Counted from the first letter of the stretch, positions 28,724 to 38,179 are shown. The stretch: DNA of 64,000 nt from Campylobacter concisus (GCF_003048905.1 NZ_PIRO01000001.1:682001-746000), one strand, 5' to 3'. Notes: a model not told the origin generated them from the sequence alone. Made by a program: numbers and translations.

Positions 28724-28927
28724 ATGCCTTATGTTAATATCAAAATAGCAGGTCCAGAGCCGACAAAAGAGCAAAAAGATCAAGTTTTTAAAGAGGTGAC
28801 CGAGACGCTTGTAAGAGTGCTTAGCAAGAAAAAAGAGGCGGTTATGATCTTCATAGAAACTCACGATGCTAGCAATATCGGCGTAGGCGGCGAGAGCGTA
28901 GAAGATAAGAGAAAGGGGATGAAATGA
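28724..28927 (+). CDS. 4-oxalocrotonate tautomerase family protein
   Basis: The start is the ATG at 28724 with AAAAAGGAG upstream, giving 67 residues beginning MPYVNIKIAGPEPTKEQKDQ. The catalytic proline must be the first residue after Met removal, so the in-frame start at 28688 is excluded. A TAATAT at 28693-28698 may be the -10 box. Members act on small enol/keto acids; the substrate here is unknown. The stop overlaps the bcp start by four bases. Confidence 0.88.
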   Translation: MPYVNIKIAGPEPTKEQKDQVFKEVTETLVRVLSKKKEAVMIFIETHDASNIGVGGESVEDKRKGMK

Positions 28928-29421
28928 GCGAATTTAGCAAAGCAGACATTGAGAGAAAGATAACGCTTGAAGTTGGTGATAAAGCACCAGAGTTTGAAGC
29001 GCTAAATCAAGACGGCGTAAAGGTCGCACTAAAGGACTTTGTGGGTAAAAATGTGGTGCTTTACTTCTATCCAAAAGACAACACTCCGGGCTGCACGACT
29101 GAGGCTTGCGAATTTAGCGCGAACTACGATCAGTTTATCAAAAACGACACAGTTATCATCGGCGTTAGCCCAGATAGTGTGAAGTCACATGCGGGCTTTA
29201 TCGCAAAGCAAAATTTAAAGCACATTCTATTAAGCGATGAGAATAAAGAAATTTCAAAGCTTTATGGCGTTTGGCAAGTTAAGAAAAACTACGGCAAAGA
29301 GTATCTTGGCATCGTAAGAAGCACATTTGTGATCGGCAAAGACGGCAAGATAGTTAAAATTTATAAAAGCGTAAAAGCCAAAGACCACGCCGCAAAAGTG
29401 CTAGCTGATCTTGTAAAATAA
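28924..29421 (+). CDS. bcp: thioredoxin-dependent thiol peroxidase (Bcp/PrxQ)
   Basis: The 165-residue peroxiredoxin has peroxidatic C57 in NTPGCTTEACEFS and C62 as the probable resolving cysteine five residues later, the atypical two-cysteine Bcp arrangement. It reduces hydrogen peroxide and organic peroxides, using thioredoxin. trxA/trxB lie elsewhere in the window. The ATG overlaps the tautomerase stop. Confidence 0.94.
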   Translation: MSEFSKADIERKITLEVGDKAPEFEALNQDGVKVALKDFVGKNVVLYFYPKDNTPGCTTEACEFSANYDQFIKNDTVIIGVSPDSVKSHAGFIAKQNLKHILLSDENKEISKLYGVWQVKKNYGKEYLGIVRSTFVIGKDGKIVKIYKSVKAKDHAAKVLADLVK

Positions 29422-29430
29422 GGAGCAAAG

Positions 29431-30072
29431 ATGAAGCTTGTAAAAATGCTAATTTTAAGTGCGTTTTTTGCGCTAAATTTATCAGCACTAACTGAAGGTG
29501 TGGAGTATCAAACTCTAGCAAAACCGCTTAACGTGCCTAAAAACTCAGTCGTTAAGGTCTTTAGCTACGACTGCCCACACTGCTATAAATTTGACCGAAC
29601 GATCACAAGAAAGCTGATGTCAAAGCTTGATGGGGTTAAATTTATCCCATATCACCTAAGCACCAAAGGCAAGCTTGGCGAGACCGCGAGTAAAATTTTT
29701 GCCGCTCTTATATCGATAGATGAGGCAAATGGTACTGATCTACTAAGCGATGAGTCAAAATTTAAGCAAGCAAAATTTGCGATCTATAAAGCAAGACATG
29801 ATGAAAAAGATGATTTTAATGATGGTAAAGATAAAGAGAAATTTATAAATTTAGCCCTTAAAGCAGCTCACGTGAGTAAGGACGACTACGAAAAAGCACT
29901 AAATAGCGACCGAGCAAAAGAGCTTTTAGACGCATGGTTCGCCTCTTATGATGTGGCAAGTATCAGCGGTGTGCCAGCTTTTGTAGTAAGCGGCAAATAC
30001 TTAATAAACTTAAGCGCAGCTTCATCAATCGATGAGATGGCAAAGATCATACAAGAGCTTTTAGATAAGTAG
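29431..30072 (+). CDS. dsbA: DsbA-family thiol:disulfide oxidoreductase
   Basis: The 213-residue protein has a signal peptide (MKLVKMLILSAFFALNLSA) and a thioredoxin fold with C48-P-H-C51 and a cis-proline loop (SISGVPAFVV). It introduces disulfides into exported proteins and is usually re-oxidised by a DsbB/DsbI partner, which is not in this window. AAGGAG precedes the ATG, nine bases after bcp, so the three genes form one operon. Confidence 0.88.
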   Translation: MKLVKMLILSAFFALNLSALTEGVEYQTLAKPLNVPKNSVVKVFSYDCPHCYKFDRTITRKLMSKLDGVKFIPYHLSTKGKLGETASKIFAALISIDEANGTDLLSDESKFKQAKFAIYKARHDEKDDFNDGKDKEKFINLALKAAHVSKDDYEKALNSDRAKELLDAWFASYDVASISGVPAFVVSGKYLINLSAASSIDEMAKIIQELLDK

Positions 30073-30092
30073 TTTTGGCGGATAATATCTGC

Positions 30093-30157
30093 AAATTTTG
30101 GTCTTAGAAATGTAAATTTAAAGCAATTTTAGATAAACTCAGACCAAAATTTCTAAG
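30093..30157 (+). promoter_or_regulatory. overlapping inverted repeats in the ilvE leader
   Basis: A 12-base sequence AAATTTTGGTCT (30093-30104) is exactly complementary to AGACCAAAATTT (30141-30152). CTTAGAAAT (30103-30111) is complementary to ATTTCTAAG (30149-30157). The order A-B-A'-B' makes the two pairings cross or exclude each other. No U-run follows, so it is not an ordinary terminator. It lies 20 bases before the ilvE ATG and may be a regulatory leader or a protein-binding dyad. Confidence 0.4.
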
Positions 30158-30176
30158 AAAAAAGAAAGGTTTAACA

Positions 30177-31091
30177 ATGAATGCTTCAGAATTTATCTGG
30201 ATGGATGGAAAATTAGTTAAATGGGACGATGCAAAAGTACACGTTCTAACTCACTCTTTACACTATGCTAATGCCGTATTTGAGGGTACAAGAGCTTATA
30301 AAACAAAAAAAGGTCTAGCTATCTTTAGACTCCAAGATCATACAAAAAGGCTTTTAAGATCAGCAAAAATGACCGTTTTAAATGTGCCTTACACCGAGGA
30401 AGAGCTTGAAAAAGCGCAAATAGAGCTTCTTCGTGCAAATAAATATAATGGCAATGTTTATATCCGCCCACTTATATTTTTAGGATACGGCGTAATGGGC
30501 GTAGCTCACACAAAAGCGCCAGTGCAAACTGCTATCGCTTCATGGGAATGGGGCGCTTATCTTGGCGATGAAGGCCTAGAAAAAGGCATCAGAGTTAAAA
30601 TTTCAAGCTTTGCCAAACTTGCACCTGCTGCCCAAATGAATAGAGCAAAAGCTAGCTCAAACTACCTAAGCTCACAAATGGCAAACTACGAGGCAAAAGA
30701 GGCCGGATACGACGAGGCACTACTTCTTGATAGCGAGGGCTTTGTGGCTGAAGGTCCAGGCGAGTGCTTCTTTATCGTTGAAAATGGCGTTTTAATCACT
30801 CCACCAAACGACAACAGCCTACTTAGCATCACTCAAGATACAGTCATAAGACTTGCTCATGATCTTGACATCGAAGTAAGAAGAGAACGCATCACAAGAG
30901 ATCAGGCTTACACAGCTGACGAGGCGTTTTTCACAGGCACAGCAGCTGAAGTAACACCGATAAATAGCATAGATAACCGCATTATCGGCAACGGAGCTAG
31001 AGGCGAAGTAACAAAGAGACTACAAAAAGCTTATTTTGACGTAGTTTATGGACTAAATAAAAAATATGAATCATTTTTAACATATATTTAA
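30177..31091 (+). CDS. ilvE: branched-chain amino acid aminotransferase
   Basis: The 304-residue class IV PLP enzyme has the PLP lysine in MNRAKASSNYLSSQ and the conserved EGPGECFFIVENG and TRDQAYTADEAFFTGTAAEVTP segments. It performs the last step of valine, leucine and isoleucine synthesis. The leader has an unusual inverted-repeat structure. An SPFH gene follows 17 bases later. Confidence 0.95.
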   Translation: MNASEFIWMDGKLVKWDDAKVHVLTHSLHYANAVFEGTRAYKTKKGLAIFRLQDHTKRLLRSAKMTVLNVPYTEEELEKAQIELLRANKYNGNVYIRPLIFLGYGVMGVAHTKAPVQTAIASWEWGAYLGDEGLEKGIRVKISSFAKLAPAAQMNRAKASSNYLSSQMANYEAKEAGYDEALLLDSEGFVAEGPGECFFIVENGVLITPPNDNSLLSITQDTVIRLAHDLDIEVRRERITRDQAYTADEAFFTGTAAEVTPINSIDNRIIGNGARGEVTKRLQKAYFDVVYGLNKKYESFLTYI

Positions 31092-31108
31092 AAATTTAAA
31101 GGAACGAA

Positions 31109-32227
31109 ATGCCCGCTGATTTAAACGATTATTTCAATAAAAAAAAGCCAGGTAATGACAACAGAGGCTCTAGTCAAAATAGCGACAAAGAGCCGCCTTT
31201 CAAAAAGGACTTTAAAATGCCAAATTTACCAAGCGGTTTTGGTAAATTTGGAGCACTTGCCTACATTGTAATTGCAATTATTGCTATTTTTGCTATCACA
31301 CAGCCATTTAAAGTGATTCACTCAGGCGAAGTTGGTATTAAGTCTACAGCAGGTAAATATGAGCCAAATCCTTTGCAACCAGGCTTTCACTTCTTTTTAC
31401 CTTTTATCCAAGATATCATCATCGTGGACACCAGAGTTAGGATCATAAACTATACTTCTGGCGAGGATATGGGCGAATCAATGCAAAAATCATATCAAGG
31501 CGTTGGAGCTGGAATTTTACGTAAAAATTCTATTTCAGTACTTGATGCTAGAAATTTACCAGTTAGCATTGATATTACTGTGCAATACCGTTTAAATCCA
31601 GAAAATGCCCCTCAAACTATTGCCTCTTGGGGTCTTAGCTGGGAGAGCAAGATAGTTGATCCCGTCGTTCGTGACGTGGTTCGCAGTATCGCTGGTAAAT
31701 ACACAGCAGAAGAGCTTCCAACAAAGAGAAACGACCTAGCAAGACAAATCGATGATGGCATAAGAAAAGACATCGACTCTCAGCCAAATAAGCCAGTTGA
31801 GCTTTTAACAGTGCAGCTTCGTGAGATCATCTTGCCTTCAAAGGTAAAAGAGCAGATCGAGCGCGTCCAAATCGCTAAACAAGAGGCCGAGAGAACAAAG
31901 TACGAAGTAGAAAGAGCAAATCAAGAAGCCTTAAAACAAGCTGCACTTGCAGAAGGTACCGCTAAAGCTGCTATCATCGAGGCAAAAGGTAAGGCTGATG
32001 CCATTAAAATCGAGGCTGACGCAACTGCGTATGCGAACAAAGAGGTTGCAAAAAGTGTCGATCAAAATCTACTAAATTTAAAGCAGATCGAGACGCAAAA
32101 TAAATTTAACGAGGCTCTAAAAGAAAACAAAGATGCTAAAATTTTCTTAACACCTGGTGGAGCTGTGCCAAATATCTGGCTAGACGCAAAAGATAAAGCA
32201 AGAGCTAGCTCAGTAAGCGAGAAATAA
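31109..32227 (+). CDS. SPFH/prohibitin-family membrane protein
   Basis: The 372-residue protein has an acidic and lysine-rich cytoplasmic N-terminus and one helix (about 47-66, YIVIAIIAIFAIT). The SPFH domain (VIHSGEVGIKSTAG to LREIILPSKVKEQIERV) is followed by a long alanine-, glutamate- and lysine-rich coiled coil (about 255-325). Such proteins form large oligomeric rings around membrane proteases and microdomains. As I recall, ilvE and this gene are also neighbours in C. jejuni. No partner protease is encoded next to it. Confidence 0.85.
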   Translation: MPADLNDYFNKKKPGNDNRGSSQNSDKEPPFKKDFKMPNLPSGFGKFGALAYIVIAIIAIFAITQPFKVIHSGEVGIKSTAGKYEPNPLQPGFHFFLPFIQDIIIVDTRVRIINYTSGEDMGESMQKSYQGVGAGILRKNSISVLDARNLPVSIDITVQYRLNPENAPQTIASWGLSWESKIVDPVVRDVVRSIAGKYTAEELPTKRNDLARQIDDGIRKDIDSQPNKPVELLTVQLREIILPSKVKEQIERVQIAKQEAERTKYEVERANQEALKQAALAEGTAKAAIIEAKGKADAIKIEADATAYANKEVAKSVDQNLLNLKQIETQNKFNEALKENKDAKIFLTPGGAVPNIWLDAKDKARASSVSEK

Positions 32228-32229
32228 AA

Positions 32230-32964
32230 ATGAATAGCGTAACAAAAAGTATAGACTGGCAAAAAGTTGGTGGATTGCTTCCAGTAGTGGTTTGCGATCA
32301 TGCCACAAATGAAGTTTTAATGCTTGCTTACATGAACGAAGAAGCATTAAATTTAAGTCTATCTAGCCATTACGCTCACTACTTTTCACGCACCAAAAAT
32401 AGAATTTGGAAAAAAGGCGAAGAAAGTGGCAACACTCAGGAGATAAAGGCTGCTTTTTTAGACTGCGACAACGATACTTTGCTTTTAAAAGTGATTCAAA
32501 ACGGAGGCACTGCTTGTCACACTGGAGCAAGGTCGTGTTTTTTTAATGAGATAAATTTGCATGACGGCAAAATTTTAGATACAAAAGTTGAAGTCAAAAA
32601 AATAAATTATGGTGTGCTTGATGAGCTTTACCATGTGATAGAAGATAGAAAGCTAAATGCTAACCCTGAAGCTTCATATGTGGCAAGTCTTTTTAAAAAA
32701 GGCGAAAATCAAATTTTAAAGAAAGTTGGCGAAGAGGCTGGCGAATTTATAATGGCCGCAAAGGATCTTAGTTTCGCAGAAAACTCAAAGCAAAATGAGC
32801 AAAAAGCAAAAGATGATCTGATCTACGAAGCAGCCGATCTTTGCTTTCATGCACTTGTAGCACTTTCGGCCCATAATATCCATCCAGATGCTGTAAAAAA
32901 CGAACTTGCAAGGCGTTTTGGCATAAGCGGCATTGAAGAGAAAAGATCGCGAGATGTTAAATAG
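32230..32964 (+). CDS. hisI: bifunctional phosphoribosyl-AMP cyclohydrolase/phosphoribosyl-ATP pyrophosphatase
   Basis: The 244-residue fusion has an N-terminal HisI domain with SRTKNRIWKKGEESGNTQ, DCDNDTLL and GGTACHTGARSCFF (metal-binding residues). Its C-terminal HisE domain has LKKVGEEAGEFIMAAKD. It performs steps two and three of histidine synthesis. It is two bases downstream of the SPFH gene, and no other his gene is adjacent. Confidence 0.95.
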   Translation: MNSVTKSIDWQKVGGLLPVVVCDHATNEVLMLAYMNEEALNLSLSSHYAHYFSRTKNRIWKKGEESGNTQEIKAAFLDCDNDTLLLKVIQNGGTACHTGARSCFFNEINLHDGKILDTKVEVKKINYGVLDELYHVIEDRKLNANPEASYVASLFKKGENQILKKVGEEAGEFIMAAKDLSFAENSKQNEQKAKDDLIYEAADLCFHALVALSAHNIHPDAVKNELARRFGISGIEEKRSRDVK

Positions 32965-33484
32965 CATTAAGCACAACTTGCTTTTTGTATTGCAAAATGC
33001 AAAGCTCATTGATTTTCTAACCTATGGCTGGATATTTTTAGCATTTATACTAATTGTGCTTTTAGGGATTTTTATAGCGATAAAGTCGTGGTGGCAGATA
33101 GGATTTTTATTTATTCTAGCTGCTTTTTTCGGACTTTTTGTAGGTAATTACTACGTGAACAAATATATAAATGAAAATTTAAGGCCAGTTAGCATAAGCA
33201 AAATAACCACCAAGCAGCTTCAATATGTCGATGCGTTAATGGTCGATTTTAATATTACAAATAATTCAAATAATGCACTTAATATCTGTAAAATCGAGCT
33301 TGACTTCTATCTAAGCTCAAGACAAAATACGAAAGATTTTTTTAACTCACTTAATCCATTTGCTAGAAAAAGAATCATCTTAAACGAGGAATTTCTACCA
33401 AAGCAAAGCATTGAAGTTAAAGAATTTGTCAATGATTTCGCGTTTATAGACTACAATATCTCTAAAAAAGTGGAGTGTTTTTGA
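32954..33484 (+). CDS. DUF2393-like membrane protein (first of a pair)
   Basis: Starting at the ATG at 32954, which overlaps the hisIE stop, it has 176 residues. An earlier in-frame start at 32933 is possible. Two N-terminal helices (FLTYGWIFLAFILIVLLGIFIAI and a second that follows) precede an extracytoplasmic beta domain with VDFNITNNSNNALNICKIELDFYL. It looks like the DUF2393 family of Campylobacterota. Function unknown. The next gene has the same architecture, suggesting an old tandem duplication. Confidence 0.65.
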   Translation: MLNSIKHNLLFVLQNAKLIDFLTYGWIFLAFILIVLLGIFIAIKSWWQIGFLFILAAFFGLFVGNYYVNKYINENLRPVSISKITTKQLQYVDALMVDFNITNNSNNALNICKIELDFYLSSRQNTKDFFNSLNPFARKRIILNEEFLPKQSIEVKEFVNDFAFIDYNISKKVECF

Positions 33485-34035
33485 TGAGCTCAGCATATTT
33501 TACGATCGTTCATATTATCGTTCTTTTTGCGATTGCTCTGCTTTCTATTTTATTTCTTGTTCTCTCGCTTAGAGCTGAGCGAAAGTTATTTTTATCACTA
33601 TTTTTTACAAATATTCTAGTCTCAACCACACTTGCTATTTTTTTGATGCTAGTGCTTGACAAATATACAAAAAAAGGCATGCTTGAAAATGTAAAAAGTG
33701 AGCGAATTTTACGAAATGAGAGTATCGTTTTTAAGGGGCAAGTGAGAAACATCGGTAAATTTACAATTAGCAACTGCACGCTGACAGTCAAACTAATCAA
33801 TCAACCACTAAATAAAAATGACCTTGGTGGGGAAGCATTTTTTAAGCCAAGTGGGCTTTCATTTTTCTCATGGGTTCTTGGCACAGATAAGGACGAGAGG
33901 CCAAATACAGTTGAATATAAATTTGATGTAGCCAAAAATTTACCAAAGCAAAAAAGCACACCATTTACCGTATATATGCCATATCCGCCTTACTTTAAAA
34001 ATGGCATGAATATCACAAAACTAAATTGCTACTAA
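33484..34035 (+). CDS. DUF2393-like membrane protein (second of a pair)
   Basis: The start is the ATG at 33484, overlapping the previous stop (TGATG), with GGAG upstream, giving 183 residues. It has two N-terminal helices and a beta domain (ESIVFKGQVRNIGKFTISNCTLTVKLINQPL). The match to its neighbour is in layout more than residues. Function unknown. It is convergent with the lipoprotein gene, and the 120 bases between hold no clear terminator. Confidence 0.65.
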   Translation: MSSAYFTIVHIIVLFAIALLSILFLVLSLRAERKLFLSLFFTNILVSTTLAIFLMLVLDKYTKKGMLENVKSERILRNESIVFKGQVRNIGKFTISNCTLTVKLINQPLNKNDLGGEAFFKPSGLSFFSWVLGTDKDERPNTVEYKFDVAKNLPKQKSTPFTVYMPYPPYFKNGMNITKLNCY

Positions 34036-34156
34036 GTCAAATTTGAAGCAAATTTTTACAAATTTCATAGGATAAAATGCTGAGTCTTAGTTTGATTTTA
34101 GATTAAATTTTATCTTTTTAGCATCTGCAATAAACACGAATTTTTAAGTTAAAGAT

Positions 34157-34819
34157 TTAAAAAGTACAAAGTATGTCAAGTAGTCTGCCCAATTTTTGTA
34201 GGTCATTTAAAAAGAGCTGCTTTGTCTTTTGTGTAAATTCTTTTGCTTCTTCTAGGATTTTAGTCTCGGCTATATTATAAACAAACTCTTTTTTTAGGAT
34301 CTTTGCACCTTTTTTATAAAAGAAATTTGCTTCTATAATGCTTGCAAAAAAACTATCATCTCTTAAATAGTAGTTTGTTGCTACATTTACATACACTGGC
34401 TTTTGTAACAAAAAATCGCCACAAACACTATTTTGTGAGCCAAATTTAACACTCTCAAGCACATCAGGCCTTATCTCATAAAATTTTATCTCATTAGCTT
34501 TTTTTAAAGCTAGAATATCACTTGATTTATTTAAATTTATAGAGCTATTATTTACCTCAAGTACGTTTATAGTGCCTTTTGCAAGCGAATAAGCATTTAA
34601 AATTTTATCTTCTACTAAAAAATTTACTACACCAAAAAATGGCACACTAGCATTTTGTTCTACAAAATTTTGGGCAGTTTTTATTTGTAGTTGCTGTTTT
34701 GTGCCATTTATCTCATAGTAGTTTACGTAAATAGAAATTTCATCTTTTTTGCTTGGATTCTTTTGTGAGCAACCACTAAAAAATAGTACAACGAGCAAAA
34801 AAATGGCTAAATTTTTCAC
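34157..34819 (-). CDS. putative outer-membrane-type lipoprotein
   Basis: The 220-residue protein has a lipoprotein signal peptide (MKNLAIFLLVVLFFSGC, lipobox FSGC with the cysteine at 17). The mature part is mixed alpha/beta and ends in a lysine-rich amphipathic helix. It overlaps the purF stop by four bases, so it is translated with purF. It resembles ABC-type transport auxiliary lipoproteins in general outline, but no partner genes are adjacent. Confidence 0.65.
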   Translation of the reverse strand: MKNLAIFLLVVLFFSGCSQKNPSKKDEISIYVNYYEINGTKQQLQIKTAQNFVEQNASVPFFGVVNFLVEDKILNAYSLAKGTINVLEVNNSSINLNKSSDILALKKANEIKFYEIRPDVLESVKFGSQNSVCGDFLLQKPVYVNVATNYYLRDDSFFASIIEANFFYKKGAKILKKEFVYNIAETKILEEAKEFTQKTKQLFLNDLQKLGRLLDILCTF

Positions 34820-36153
34820 TTTATGAAATAGTCACCATCAAAGCTTACAAGCGAATATCTTCGCTCATTGCCGATACTTTCTTTAAGTTCGTCTATGCTT
34901 AAAAATTCTAAGCTATCTGCACCGATATATTCTCTTACTTCCTCTGCATTTTTTTTAGAGCTTATTAACTCTTCAAAGCTTGGCGTATCGATACCGTATC
35001 GCTCAGGGTATTTAAGCTCAGGGCATGCGACTCTAAAATGAATCTCTTTAGCGCCCGCATGTCTTAAAAGATCAACCACCTTTTTTGAAGTAGTACCGCG
35101 AACGATGCTATCGTCGATAACAACGATACTTTTACCCTTTAGAACCGATGACATCGGATTAAGTTTTAGCTTAACTTTTAAATTCCTCATCTCTTGGCTT
35201 GGCTCGATGAAGGTTCTACCCACATAGTGGTTTCTAGTGATAGCTAGCTCAAAAGGGATCTTGCTCTCGTTTGCATACCCAAGTGCTGCTGGTACTCCGC
35301 TATCTGGTACAGGTACGACAAAATCTACTTTGATTTTGCTCTTCTTAGCTAGTACTTCACCCATTTTTTTTCTAACTTCATAGACACTTTTACCTTCTAT
35401 CACGCTATCTGGACGCGCAAAATAGATATATTCAAATGCACAAATTCTAGGATCTGGCTCATAAATTTGAATGCTTTGAAACTCACTTTTTCCATGTTCA
35501 AAAACTATCATCTCACCAGGCCTGATATCTCTTATAAAGCTAGCCCCCACAAGATCAAAAGCACAAGTCTCGCTAGCTACGATATATCCACCATCTTTTA
35601 GCTTGCCAAGGCTTAGTGGCCTAACACCCCAGCGATCTCTTATGGCAAAGGTTTTATGGCGTGACTGGATAAGCAGACAATAAGCACCTTTTATCTTGTC
35701 AAGTGCCGCGATAATACGGTCCTGCAAGTGTTCACTATGATTTCTTGCAATTAGATGGATGATATTTTCAGTATCCATATTTGTCTGAAATATCGCACCA
35801 TCCTTAATAAGCTCATCTCTAACCTCATCTTTATTTACCAAATTTCCATTATGGACTATCGAAATCTGCCCCAAAGAGTAGTTAGCGGCTATTGGCTGGG
35901 CGTCACGACCTGAGTTTTTACCAGCCGTTGCATAGCGGTTGTGACCAATAGCCATATCACCTTTTAGTGATCTTAAAATTTCTTCATTAAAAACCTCTGT
36001 AACTAGGCCATTACCCTTGTGAGTAGAAATTTCTCCATCATCACAAACGCTAATGCCACTCGCCTCTTGACCGCGATGCTGCATAGAGAATAACGCATAA
36101 TAGGCAGTCTTTGCTGCATCTTTAGAATTTATAATACCAACTATTGCACACAT
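34816..36153 (-). CDS. purF: amidophosphoribosyltransferase
   Basis: The 445-residue protein has its N-terminal nucleophile at C2 (MCAIVGIINS), exposed when Met is removed without a propeptide. The glutaminase domain is followed by a phosphoribosyltransferase domain with the PRPP loop VVIDDSIVRGTT. It commits PRPP to purine synthesis. The clustered cysteines of the B. subtilis-type Fe-S enzyme are not evident. It is preceded by a small gene and dapB. Confidence 0.95.
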   Translation of the reverse strand: MCAIVGIINSKDAAKTAYYALFSMQHRGQEASGISVCDDGEISTHKGNGLVTEVFNEEILRSLKGDMAIGHNRYATAGKNSGRDAQPIAANYSLGQISIVHNGNLVNKDEVRDELIKDGAIFQTNMDTENIIHLIARNHSEHLQDRIIAALDKIKGAYCLLIQSRHKTFAIRDRWGVRPLSLGKLKDGGYIVASETCAFDLVGASFIRDIRPGEMIVFEHGKSEFQSIQIYEPDPRICAFEYIYFARPDSVIEGKSVYEVRKKMGEVLAKKSKIKVDFVVPVPDSGVPAALGYANESKIPFELAITRNHYVGRTFIEPSQEMRNLKVKLKLNPMSSVLKGKSIVVIDDSIVRGTTSKKVVDLLRHAGAKEIHFRVACPELKYPERYGIDTPSFEELISSKKNAEEVREYIGADSLEFLSIDELKESIGNERRYSLVSFDGDYFIK

Positions 36154-36162
36154 TTTTTTCCT

Positions 36163-36324
36163 TTAGTTTTCATCATCTTTGTAAATTTCAAGAACATTTT
36201 TGTAGTTAAACTTGATCTCATCGCCAGTTCTTAAATTTTGACGCTTTTCACACTCCGGCAGATAGAATTTATCACCAAATTCTAGCTTGTAGCTCTCTGC
36301 ATCATCAAGCTCAAATTTAATCAT
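36163..36324 (-). CDS. 53-residue conserved-looking small protein between dapB and purF
   Basis: A short frame encodes 53 residues beginning [20 protein letters not shown], acidic and probably a small beta domain. Its ATG (36322-36324) overlaps the last codons of dapB (GATGATTAA), and it ends nine bases before purF. It fills the only gap in a tightly packed operon, and its composition is protein-like. It is not a known family to me. The AGG-poor upstream region suggests translational coupling to dapB. Confidence 0.55.
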   Translation of the reverse strand: MIKFELDDAESYKLEFGDKFYLPECEKRQNLRTGDEIKFNYKNVLEIYKDDEN

Positions 36325-37087
36325 CAAGCCCTAAACTATCGTCTATCGAGTAAAGGCCACTATTTTGATCTTTTAACCAAACGGCAGCCCTGATCGCACC
36401 TTTTGAAAAGGTTGCCCTACTCGTTGCGGTGTGATTTAGCTCAATAAATTCGCCGTCATTATAAAAGCCAACCGTATGGCGACCGACTACATCGCCACCA
36501 CGAAGCGCCATGACTGCGATCTCGTCCTTGCTTCTTTCGCCCACCATGCCAGCTCTACCAGTGACTAAAACATCTTTTAAATTTAGATCCCTAGCCTCAG
36601 CCACGCAACCAGCTAAGGTCATTGCTGTGCCGCTTGGAGCGTCCTTTTTGTGCCTATGGTGTTGCTCTACTATCTCTATGTCAAATTCTCTTAATGTTTT
36701 TGAAGCGATCCTTGCAAGGCGGTTTAGTACAGCTACGCCCAAACTCATATTTGTTGCGTAAAGAATAGGCATAGCTCCAGATGCTAAATGGAGTAAGTTT
36801 TTATCTTCGTCATTTAACCCGGTCGTACCGATAACTAGTGGTTTTGGATTAGTTCTAGCGTAGTTTAGCAGTGCTACTGTAGCCTCTTTTTGGCTAAAGT
36901 CGATTATCACATCGCATGCTTCAAAAAATTTAGCAAAGTCATTTGTCAAAAGTTCGTTACTTAAATTTTCAACCTGATTTTTTTGGCTAAAAGCGATGCT
37001 TAGAGTGGCATCTTTTTCATCTTTTAAACAAGAAATGATACTTTGAGCCATCTTTCCACTAGCACCATAAAGGCCTATTTTTACCAA
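36317..37087 (-). CDS. dapB: 4-hydroxy-tetrahydrodipicolinate reductase
   Basis: The 256-residue protein has the NAD(P)-binding motif [10 protein letters not shown], the substrate motif [15 protein letters not shown] and a conserved [16 protein letters not shown]. It reduces hydroxytetrahydrodipicolinate for lysine and meso-diaminopimelate. It starts with TTG (MVKIGLYG). A clear -10 lies 43-48 bases upstream, and the trxB terminator lies beyond. It heads the dapB-small gene-purF-lipoprotein operon. Confidence 0.95.
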   Translation of the reverse strand: MVKIGLYGASGKMAQSIISCLKDEKDATLSIAFSQKNQVENLSNELLTNDFAKFFEACDVIIDFSQKEATVALLNYARTNPKPLVIGTTGLNDEDKNLLHLASGAMPILYATNMSLGVAVLNRLARIASKTLREFDIEIVEQHHRHKKDAPSGTAMTLAGCVAEARDLNLKDVLVTGRAGMVGERSKDEIAVMALRGGDVVGRHTVGFYNDGEFIELNHTATSRATFSKGAIRAAVWLKDQNSGLYSIDDSLGLDD

Positions 37088-37129
37088 AATTTATCCTTTG
37101 ATTTTTGGTTGGAATTTAACATAAAATTT

Positions 37130-37135
37130 ATTATA
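37130..37135 (-). promoter_or_regulatory. -10 box upstream of dapB
   Basis: On the minus strand CTATAATAA (hexamer TATAAT) lies 43-48 bases upstream of the dapB start and below the trxB terminator, so a new transcript is needed here. Confidence 0.5.
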
Positions 37136-37191
37136 GATAGATTACAAATAGGCTTTAAAAATACGTATAAAATCAAAAATTTAATAGAAAA

Positions 37192-37226
37192 AAGAAAAAA
37201 ATTTAGCCAAAAATTTGGCTAAATTT
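37192..37226 (-). terminator. trxB terminator
   Basis: A 12-bp perfect stem (AAATTTAGCCAA/TTGGCTAAATTT, 37199-37226) with a four-base loop is followed on the minus strand by a long T-tract. It lies six bases past the trxB stop and separates the trx block from dapB. Confidence 0.85.
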
Positions 37227-37231
37227 AAGTA

Positions 37232-38170
37232 TTAATGCAAGCTTTCTATATAACTCATAGCGCTAAGTGCAGCCACTGCGCCATCACCTGCAGCTACTAT
37301 AACTTGCTTTGGAGCGTCCTCTCTGATGTCGCCTGCCACAAAGAGACCTTTTAGACTAGTTTGCATCTTAAGATCGGTCTTGACCTGTCCACCATCGACC
37401 ATATCGCAGATAAATTTGCCATTTTCGTCTTTTAAAATTTCGTTATTTACATTTAGCCCGACAAAGGTAAAAATTCCTGGCACATCAAGCACGCGCTCAC
37501 CATTTTTGGTATCAAGCACGATCTTTGTTAGACCCATTTTATCGCCAAGCGCCTCTTTTATCGTTGCACTTGTTATAAATTCGATTTTTTCATTTTTTCT
37601 AGCTTTTTCAACCGTAGTTGGTGCAGCTCTAAACTCGTCGCGTCTATGGATTAGATAGACTTTTGAGCAGATATTTGCCAGGTAAAGTGCCTCTTCAACA
37701 GCCGTATCGCCACCGCCAAGAACAGCTACTTCTTTGTTTTTATAAAAGAAGCCATCGCATGTTGCGCATGTGCTAACGCCTTTGCCAAAGAACTCATCTT
37801 CGCCCTTAAAGCCAGCGCGTCTTGGGGTTGAGCCAGTTGCTACGATGACAGCCTTTGCCTGCTCGCTCTTGCCGCCTTCAAGTAAAATTTCAAAGCTGCC
37901 GTCGCTATTTTTTCTAACGCCAACGACATTTGCCCACTTATGAACTAGTCCAAATGCACTGCACTGCTTCCACCAAGTGCTCATAAAGTCAAAGCCGCTC
38001 TCGCCAGGGGCTTTTTGACCTGGGTAGTTTTCTATCTCTGAGCTCGAGGTGATCTGACCACCAGGCTCGCCTTTTTCAAACATTACAACATTTTTTAATC
38101 CGCCTCTAGTGGCGTAAAGTCCGGCGCTTAGTCCTGCTGGACCGCCTCCGATGATCGCTAAATCAAGCAT
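37232..38170 (-). CDS. trxB: thioredoxin reductase
   Basis: The 312-residue flavoprotein has the FAD motif [12 protein letters not shown] (6-17), the redox-active C135-A-T-C138 and the NADPH motif [14 protein letters not shown]. It reduces thioredoxin with NADPH. trxA lies two genes upstream with a membrane protein between. The window also encodes the peroxiredoxin Bcp, one likely consumer of reduced thioredoxin. Confidence 0.95.
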   Translation of the reverse strand: MLDLAIIGGGPAGLSAGLYATRGGLKNVVMFEKGEPGGQITSSSEIENYPGQKAPGESGFDFMSTWWKQCSAFGLVHKWANVVGVRKNSDGSFEILLEGGKSEQAKAVIVATGSTPRRAGFKGEDEFFGKGVSTCATCDGFFYKNKEVAVLGGGDTAVEEALYLANICSKVYLIHRRDEFRAAPTTVEKARKNEKIEFITSATIKEALGDKMGLTKIVLDTKNGERVLDVPGIFTFVGLNVNNEILKDENGKFICDMVDGGQVKTDLKMQTSLKGLFVAGDIREDAPKQVIVAAGDGAVAALSAMSYIESLH

Positions 38171-38179
38171 AAATTTCCT

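Noticed and set aside
30093-30157. Rho-independent terminator of the dsbA operon.
   Set aside because: The loop is 36 bases long and the sequence after the stem is A-rich with no T-run on the plus strand.
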